Assembly (NCBI RefSeq): GCF_027579695.1
Contig: NC_083577.1
Location: 65,659,741-65,723,740, forward strand
Direction of reading: 5' to 3'
DNA from: Neoarius graeffei
Lineage: Eukaryota; Chordata; Actinopteri; Siluriformes; Ariidae
Length of the DNA: 64,000 nt
Shown: in pieces, positions 58,643 to 64,000 of the stretch
How the letters are laid out: every line of letters starts with the position of its first letter
Numbering within the stretch: position 1 is the first letter of the stretch
Notes under the pieces: model-generated
What the model saw: the letters and a program-made list of their open reading frames with translations, nothing else
Told to the model about the DNA's origin: nothing
Databases searched by the model: none
Made by a program: the position numbers and the translations under genes

Positions 58643-59271
58643 TGTTAGGACTGGGGACTGTCTTGGCCTCTAGAGGCCGCTGTCATTGCTTTATCTTGTC
58701 ATGTTTGTTTTGGCTTCTAGAGGCCGCCACTGTTTTCTGTGTTTTGTGTTTGTTTTGACAGCCTTTGTTTTCATGTGCTTTTTGCCTCACCTGTTCCTCA
58801 TTTCCTGCCCCGCCTAGTTTCTAATTACCCTGTGTATAAATACTTCCTCAGTTTGGTCCCTAGTCACGGAGTCTTTGTGCTGTTATGTTATCACCTGAGA
58901 TCTCTGTTCCATGTTCCTTGCCTTTGTCTTTATGGTCTTTTGTATTTTGTTTTCTTGTGAACATTTTGGACTTTGTGTTTACCATTTTGGGATCTTCTGA
59001 GCGTTTGGATTTTTGCCTTTTCTTTTCTTATCTTTGGCTTTTTGTTTTGACTTTGAACTTTTGGATTTTTAATTTTTTCTTGTATATCTTCTGAGTGTTG
59101 GGATTATACTTTTGTTTTTTTGCCTTTTTGCATTGTAAATAAACTGTTTTTTTTCTACTCTACTTTCGCCTCACTCCTCTGCACTTGAGTCATTCCCCTG
59201 GTGGCCTAGTGGGGGTTTGCTGGATTACTACACCAGCGACCTGGGTTCGATTCCCAGCAAAACCCTAACAG
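58643..59271 (+). repeat. 5' LTR of Gypsy 1
   Basis: 629 bp, TGTTAGGA ... CCCTAACA (inverted TGTTAGG/CCTAACA). Contains TATA-like gtataaata at 58834-58842 and the AATAAA at 59139-59144. Its last 70 bp contains perfect A-box and B-box matches. Confidence 0.88.
59202..59255 (+). promoter_or_regulatory. tRNA-like Pol III A and B boxes at the LTR end
   Basis: TGGCCTAGTGGG (59202-59213) matches the A-box consensus TRGCNNAGYNGG; GGTTCGATTCC (59245-59255) matches GGTTCRANTCC. The 31-nt spacing is normal for tRNA genes. No full cloverleaf was confirmed. Confidence 0.6.
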
Positions 59272-59283
59272 AAAGACTCCATC

Positions 59284-60267
59284 ATGACCGACTCAGCAGA
59301 GGCTGCTTCAACTGTCTACCCAGCCAACCTTCAGGGAATTATGGCAGCTCCGACACGCTTCGGAGCGACCATGGACACTCATGGACGAACACTCGCAAGC
59401 CAACGCAAAGCCCTTGCTTGCCACGAGGTACTGCTTCAGCAAATTGGGAAAGCCCTGGCACAGTTGACTCCTATGCCTGCATTGCCTCCTCCGGACCTTC
59501 CCCCTGTTCCTGCTCCAGTGCCTTCTGCCATGCTGCCTATGTCACCTCATGAACCCTGCCTTCCTGCACCACAGAGGTATGGCTGCAAGCACGGGGAGTG
59601 CCGGGAGTTCCTTACCCAGTGCCAACTCACCTTTGAGCTCCAGCCTTCAACCTACACTACGGATCGCCTCAAGATCGCATATGTGATAACCTTGTTAGCT
59701 GATAAGGCAACAGCCGTCTGGCAGAGACAGGGACCTGAGTGCTCTGACTTCAAGCTATTTATGGAGGAGATGCTTCATGTCTTCGATCAGGCAGACATCA
59801 GTAAAGATGCAGCCAGGAAGCTCATGTCCATCCGGCAGGAAGGAAGCGTTGCAGACTACGCCATCTCGTTCCGGACGCTCGCAGCAGTCAGTGGATGGAA
59901 CGAGACTGCCCTGGTTTCAGCCTTCCACCATGGTCTGTCTGACCCCATCAAGGACGGTCTGGCCTCTATCGGATGCCCAAGTGACCTCGAAACACGGATT
60001 TCACATGCCATTCATCTTGACAACAGGATTAGAGAACGCCGCCAAGTCCTGAGCCTCCCCGGCCTCACTGCCTCAACATGGAGCCTGTCTACCTCCTCCA
60101 GTGTCCAGAGCCCATGCAAGTGGGCCGTACTCGCCTCTCTGCATCTGAGAGGGAGCGCAGAAGGAGGGACAAGTGCTGCATCTACTGTGGCAAGTCTGGC
60201 CATTTCCGAGCATCATCCCGAGCTCTTGGGAAAAGGACCGCCCCCTCCAGCCGAGGGAGGGTTGTGA
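59284..60267 (+). pseudogene. Gypsy 1 gag, frameshifted
   Basis: MTDSAEAASTVYPANLQGIM start 12 bp after the LTR; the capsid-like core includes LADKATAVWQRQGPECSDFK and FMEEMLHVFDQADISKDAAR. From about 60060 the coding frame moves: the zinc knuckle [13 protein letters not shown] lies in another frame at 60174-60212, and its fourth cysteine is lost at a second frame break near 60212. The original frame then ends at TGA 60265-60267, followed in the same frame by pol. Confidence 0.85.
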
Positions 60268-61544
60268 CGGGGCCTACCCTCTCTCCTGAACTACATCCCG
60301 GTCTCCATCTCCTGGGGTGAGTCCGTCCACTCTTGTCAGGCCTTGTTAGACTCCGGGGCGGCAGGAAACTTTATGGATATCCACTTTGCCCAAAGAATCA
60401 ATGTCCCTACTGCTCCTCTTGAAGTCCCGCTGTCTGTGTCTGCCCTCGATAGCCAAGCTTTAGGTGACGGAAGAGTCACCCAAGTTACTTCTCCAGTCTT
60501 TCTCCAGGCTCAAGGTCACAAAGAAGAAATTTCCCTGCACCTTATTCATTCTCCAGAGTTCCCAGTTATTCTAGGCCTTCCTTGGCTTACCCGCCACAAC
60601 CCGCGCATAGACTGGGTAACAAGCCAGGTTGTGGAATGGGGTCCTGCATGCCATGCCTCTTGTCTGCTCTCTAGCTCTCCTGTGTCTCCTACCGAGCCTC
60701 CTGATCTCACCGAGTTATCTCAAGTTCCCACAGAGTACTGGGATTTGAAAGAAGTGTTCAGCAAGAGTAGGGCCACCGTTCTTCCTCCGCACTGTGCCTA
60801 CGACTGTGCCATCGATTTGCTCCCTGGGACTACCCCTCCTCTGGGCAGACTGTTTTCCCTTTCTCAGCCAGAACGCAAGGCCATGGAGGAATACATTAAG
60901 GACGCCCTGGTCTCTGGGTTCATTCAACCCTCCACCTCACCTGCTGGCGCTGGCTTCTTCTTTGTCGGTAAAAAGGATGGAGGGCTCCAACCATGTACTG
61001 ACTACAGGGGCCTTAACAAAATCACGGTGTACAACCGCTATCCCCTGCCGCTGATGTCCACAGCGTTTGACCTGCTCCAAGGCGCCACTGTCTTCACCAA
61101 GTTGGACTTACGGAACGCATACCACCTCATCCGTATCCGACAGGGAGATGAGTGGAAGACTGCCTTTAACACCCCGTCAGGGCATTATGAGTATCGAGTT
61201 ATGCCCTTCGGACTCACCAATGCACCGGCAGTTTTTCAGGCCCTAATCAATCAATGACGTCTTGAGGGACATGATTAACCAGTACGTTTTCGTCTATCTC
61301 GATGACATCTTGATATTTTCCAAGACCTTACAGGAGCACCGCCACCATGTCTGCCAAGTCCTCCAGAGACTTCTACAGAACAATCTGTTTGCTAAAGCCC
61401 AGAAATGCGAGTTTCATGTCCCCAAGGTCTCCTTCCTAGGTTTTATTGTATGGACGGGACAACTCCAAATGGACCCAGCCAAGACCCTGGTCGTCCGGGA
61501 CTGGCCTACTCCCAAGTCCGTTAGAGAAGTTCAGCGGTTCTTAG
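60268..61544 (+). pseudogene. Gypsy 1 pol: protease and reverse transcriptase, frameshifted and truncated
   Basis: Protease active-site LLDSGAAGNF near 60344. RT motifs GKKDGGLQPCTDYRGLNKIT, FTKLDLRNAYHLIRIRQGDE and MPFGLTNAPAVFQ, then the YLDDILIFS catalytic box near 61293. A frameshift at a short aatcaatcaatg repeat near 61245-61256 separates the FQALIN block from the YLDD block. It ends at [11 protein letters not shown], where Gypsy 2 inserted. Confidence 0.92.
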
Positions 61545-63013
61545 TGTAGCCGGGTGCCCTGCCTTCGAAGTCTGAAGTGCAGGCTCGCATTGTAGCGCAC
61601 CTGCGTTCAGTTAATTAATTGCAGGGGCTTTATAGGAGCAGCCTTTTTCCTGTTTGGTGGACAGCCTGACTTTTTGGATTATCTTGGCCCTAGGCTTTCA
61701 TTGCTAGCAGGTGAGCAAGGCTTGTAGTGCACATTTTTATTTAGTTTAATTTTTTTACTTATCTGTGTATTTTGCCTGATAGGTTTCTGTGGCTTGTGAG
61801 TCCCGCGTGAATGCATTGCGGGCCTCTATCGCGTTAAGCCAGCTGATTCCTTGTGTAGGTGCATTTTATTCTTTTAAAAGTTTTTTTATTTCTTGTTAAG
61901 TTGTTTTAATTTGTCCTTTGGGATTTGTTAGCAGGAAGGCTCAGCACAGTGATGACCGAGTGAGGGACTTGGCGTCATTAGTACCGAGGCAAGGTAATGT
62001 TGTGTGACATTGTAATCGGTGATTGGTGATTTTTATGCCTCGGTCTAATGACGCTTGTGTTCCTTTATAGGGAAGACTCGAGCTGCTTTGCACTACTGCT
62101 GCTTTGCTTTGCTTTGCTTTGTTTAGTATTGTTTGTTTTTCTTATTTGCTTTATGACTTTCCCATTTGTTTCGCGAGTTTGTCTGACGCACCTTTATCCT
62201 ATTCTGTTTCACCGTGAGTGTGAGCGAGGGGAGACTGAATATAGATTGTTTAGCTGGGGCTTCGCGCCCGTAATGGTCCAGGCGTAACGGTGTTTTTGAT
62301 TTATTGTCAAACCAACTGTGGGGTTCTATCTTATTTTTTTTCTTTTCATTTTGATCACGTTGCATTGCATAGCCCTTGCTGCTTGTGCTTAGTTCTGCCG
62401 CAGGTATTGCCAGGTCCATTGGAGTGCGGGATCTTCTTGGTTTCTCTTGTCAGCTTAACGTTTTTAGTTCACTGCATGTTTAGTGGGCTTTTTGTAGTGT
62501 TCACCCTTTTTCTGTATGTTTGCAGTGCACCTTTCGTTGCAGTGCGTGTGGGTAGACTTGCTGTGCGTGTGCACGTGTGACTATTTCCATCACAGGTCTT
62601 GGATGTCTCCTTTGGTTCTCTGCGCTCTCAGTGGTTTGTACCTGGCTACTCCCCCTGCTGGTAGGCTTAGCTGGCTATGTAAATGTGTGTATAGTTATAA
62701 GTCTATTTAAATATGAGGCTCAATTTTATGTAAAATTATTATATTGTAATAAACATATATTTTTGCATTGATCACTCTGCTTTAGCTTCCAGCTCTATCT
62801 GTATTCAGTTATATTCACTTTCCATATACTTAAAAATAAATTATTGCTTGAACTTGAGCACTGGGTCTCTGCTGCCTTTATTGATTGTAAACTTGTGTGC
62901 CAGTACATGCTGATGTGTTAGAGGTGCCGTCTTTTGGCAAAACCTTTTTGTCCCTTCGGGGTGGCGTAGTCGGGTTCCATTGTGTGCCGTGGTTGCGGTT
63001 GCACCCGGTCACA
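61545..63013 (+). repeat. 5' LTR of retrotransposon 2
   Basis: Begins TGTAGCCGGGTG and ends CACCCGGTCACA, an imperfect 12-bp inverted pair (10/12). AATAAA signals near 62748 and 62834. It ends 3 bp before the primer-binding site. Confidence 0.85.
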
Positions 63014-63016
63014 TTT

Positions 63017-63035
63017 TGGCGTAGTCGGCAGGATT
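63017..63035 (+). promoter_or_regulatory. Primer-binding site complementary to tRNA-Ser 3' end
   Basis: TGGCGTAGTCGGCAGGATT is the exact complement of AATCCTGCCGACTACG plus CCA, the 3' end of vertebrate tRNA-Ser(AGA-type). Position directly after the LTR fits reverse-transcription priming. Confidence 0.85.
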
Positions 63036-63245
63036 TTGTAAAGCAGAGACTTAATTCTCAAGTTAGTATAATCACAGTTGGTTTGCTTTTATTTTTTTGT
63101 ATTAATTTGTTTGTGTAAAGTGTGGAAAGTCATTTTGTTTTTCTTTGGCAAAGCAGCAGTGGTGCTTAATTGGATCCTCAGCGTTGGAGTATTCCCCGGA
63201 ACGCCCTGCTACAGCGAATTAGTTGCTTAAGCCCATTCTGTAGGT

Positions 63246-64000
63246 ATGGAGGCTGAGTTACAGGAACTGCGAGACTTAGTGACTGAGTTTGAGTTACGGG
63301 CAGAAAATGAACGTTTGAAACGGGATCAGACAACTGCAGCAGTTCCAGCAGCTGAAATGGCCCAGTCTGCATCTGGCTCCACCTCCACTGCTTCCCCCTC
63401 TGGTGGCCCGGTGTCTGTGAGTGACATTGCGCCTGAAAGATTTTTGTATGTGCCCAGAGAAAGAAAATGTCCTACTTTTCGGGGTAAGGGGGGTGTAGGT
63501 ATTTTGGAGTGGATTGAAGAAGTCCAAGCTAGTTTAAGGGTTCGGAAACTGAGCCCTATTGATCAGGCGTATTTTATTTTTGATCACCTAGAAGGGGAGG
63601 CAAAGCATGAAATAAAGTACCGACCTAAGGCCGATAGAGAGAATCCAATAAAAGTGCTGGCCATCTTACAAGAGCTTTATGGCTGTAATGAGTCTTATGT
63701 GGCCCTTCAGAAGGATTTCTTCTCTAGGGGACAATTAGAAGGTGAATCACTTCAAGAGTTTTCTCATGCTTTGTTTGCCCTAATGGAACGAGTGTTGAAG
63801 GCGGCCCCAGATGTAGTACCTAATTCAGCCATTTTATTAAGAGATCAGTTTGTTGAGCATGTAAATGATCCTGACCTCTGTAGAGCACTGAAGCAGGTAG
63901 TTCGAGACAAGCCAGACACCACGCTATTGCATGTGAGGGCAGAAGCGATGCGGTGGGAGCGAGAGGGTATGCCAGTAGAGGGCAGGCAGAGGAGTTTTTC
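63246..64000 (+). CDS. Gag of retrotransposon 2, 5' part
   Basis: ATG at 63246 opens a frame without stop to the window end (251 codons). MEAELQELRDLVTEFELRAE is a likely coiled coil; a Ser/Thr-rich linker follows. Then comes a Gag capsid-type region: CPTFRGKGGVGILEWIEEVQ, YFIFDHLEGEAKHEIKYRP, ILQELYGCNESYVALQKDFF and LLHVRAEAMRWERE. This pattern is seen in Gypsy/PNMA-type Gag proteins. Lack of any break in 755 nt contrasts with every other transposon gene here. The C-terminal part, zinc knuckle and pol lie beyond the window. Confidence 0.85.
   Translation, partial: MEAELQELRDLVTEFELRAENERLKRDQTTAAVPAAEMAQSASGSTSTASPSGGPVSVSDIAPERFLYVPRERKCPTFRGKGGVGILEWIEEVQASLRVRKLSPIDQAYFIFDHLEGEAKHEIKYRPKADRENPIKVLAILQELYGCNESYVALQKDFFSRGQLEGESLQEFSHALFALMERVLKAAPDVVPNSAILLRDQFVEHVNDPDLCRALKQVVRDKPDTTLLHVRAEAMRWEREGMPVEGRQRSF

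Larger units (their letters stand above)
58643..61544 (+). mobile_element. Ty3/Gypsy retrotransposon 1, 3'-interrupted
   Basis: LTR 58643-59271, gag from 59284, protease and reverse transcriptase to 61544, where another LTR retrotransposon has inserted. RNase H, integrase and the 3' LTR would lie beyond the window. Confidence 0.92.
61545..64000 (+). mobile_element. Ty3/Gypsy-like retrotransposon 2, nested in Gypsy 1 (runs off window)
   Basis: 1.47-kb LTR, tRNA-Ser-type primer-binding site and an open gag reading to the last base. It interrupts the RT gene of Gypsy 1 and is therefore younger. Confidence 0.9.

Overview
The window is vertebrate nuclear DNA and almost certainly from a teleost fish. 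It has intron-split genes with GT-AG junctions and a dense mixture of Tc1/mariner elements, tRNA-derived SINEs, CR1/L2-type LINEs, hAT and Harbinger-like MITEs and Ty3/Gypsy retrotransposons. Microsatellites are abundant. The repeat mixture resembles ostariophysan fish such as catfish, but the sequence alone does not fix the species.

Two host genes are recognisable. On the + strand, 19 exons between 2348 and 35126 encode the C-terminal ~880 residues of an SLC4 sodium-coupled bicarbonate transporter, best matched to slc4a10 (NCBE/NBCn2). The exons join in frame without a break from the cytosolic N-domain through the transmembrane domain to the stop; the first exons lie upstream of the window. 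On the - strand, 47094-48173 is a compact proglucagon gene (gcg): signal peptide, glucagon, GLP-1, then a stop, with no GLP-2. A TATA box, a 5' non-coding exon and a poly(A) signal can also be seen. SLC4A10 and GCG are neighbours of DPP4 in human 2q24, so the linkage supports both calls. No dpp4 exon is visible between them here.

Layout: 1-35 kb is slc4a10 with introns full of transposons. These include a Tc1 pair at 425-5346, the second with three nested insertions. There are also a THAP-exon tandem triplication (10.4-11.05 kb), an element with 2-bp AT target duplications and a giant hairpin (13.2-14.5 kb), another Tc1 (22.5-24.1 kb), an hAT MITE (24.4-25.1 kb), and an element carrying a SWIM/YqaJ-protein-like exon plus an opposed THAP domain (33.0-34.2 kb). 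35-47 kb is intergenic and repeat-rich. 47-48.5 kb is gcg. 48.5-58.6 kb is nested Tc1, SINE and LINE sequence, including one LINE inserted into another. 58.6-64 kb holds one Gypsy retrotransposon broken by a second, younger one whose gag is still open at the window end.

All Tc1, LINE and first-Gypsy coding regions are broken by stops or frameshifts. The only transposon ORF that looks intact is the gag of the second Gypsy. No functional tRNA or rRNA gene and no CRISPR array was seen.
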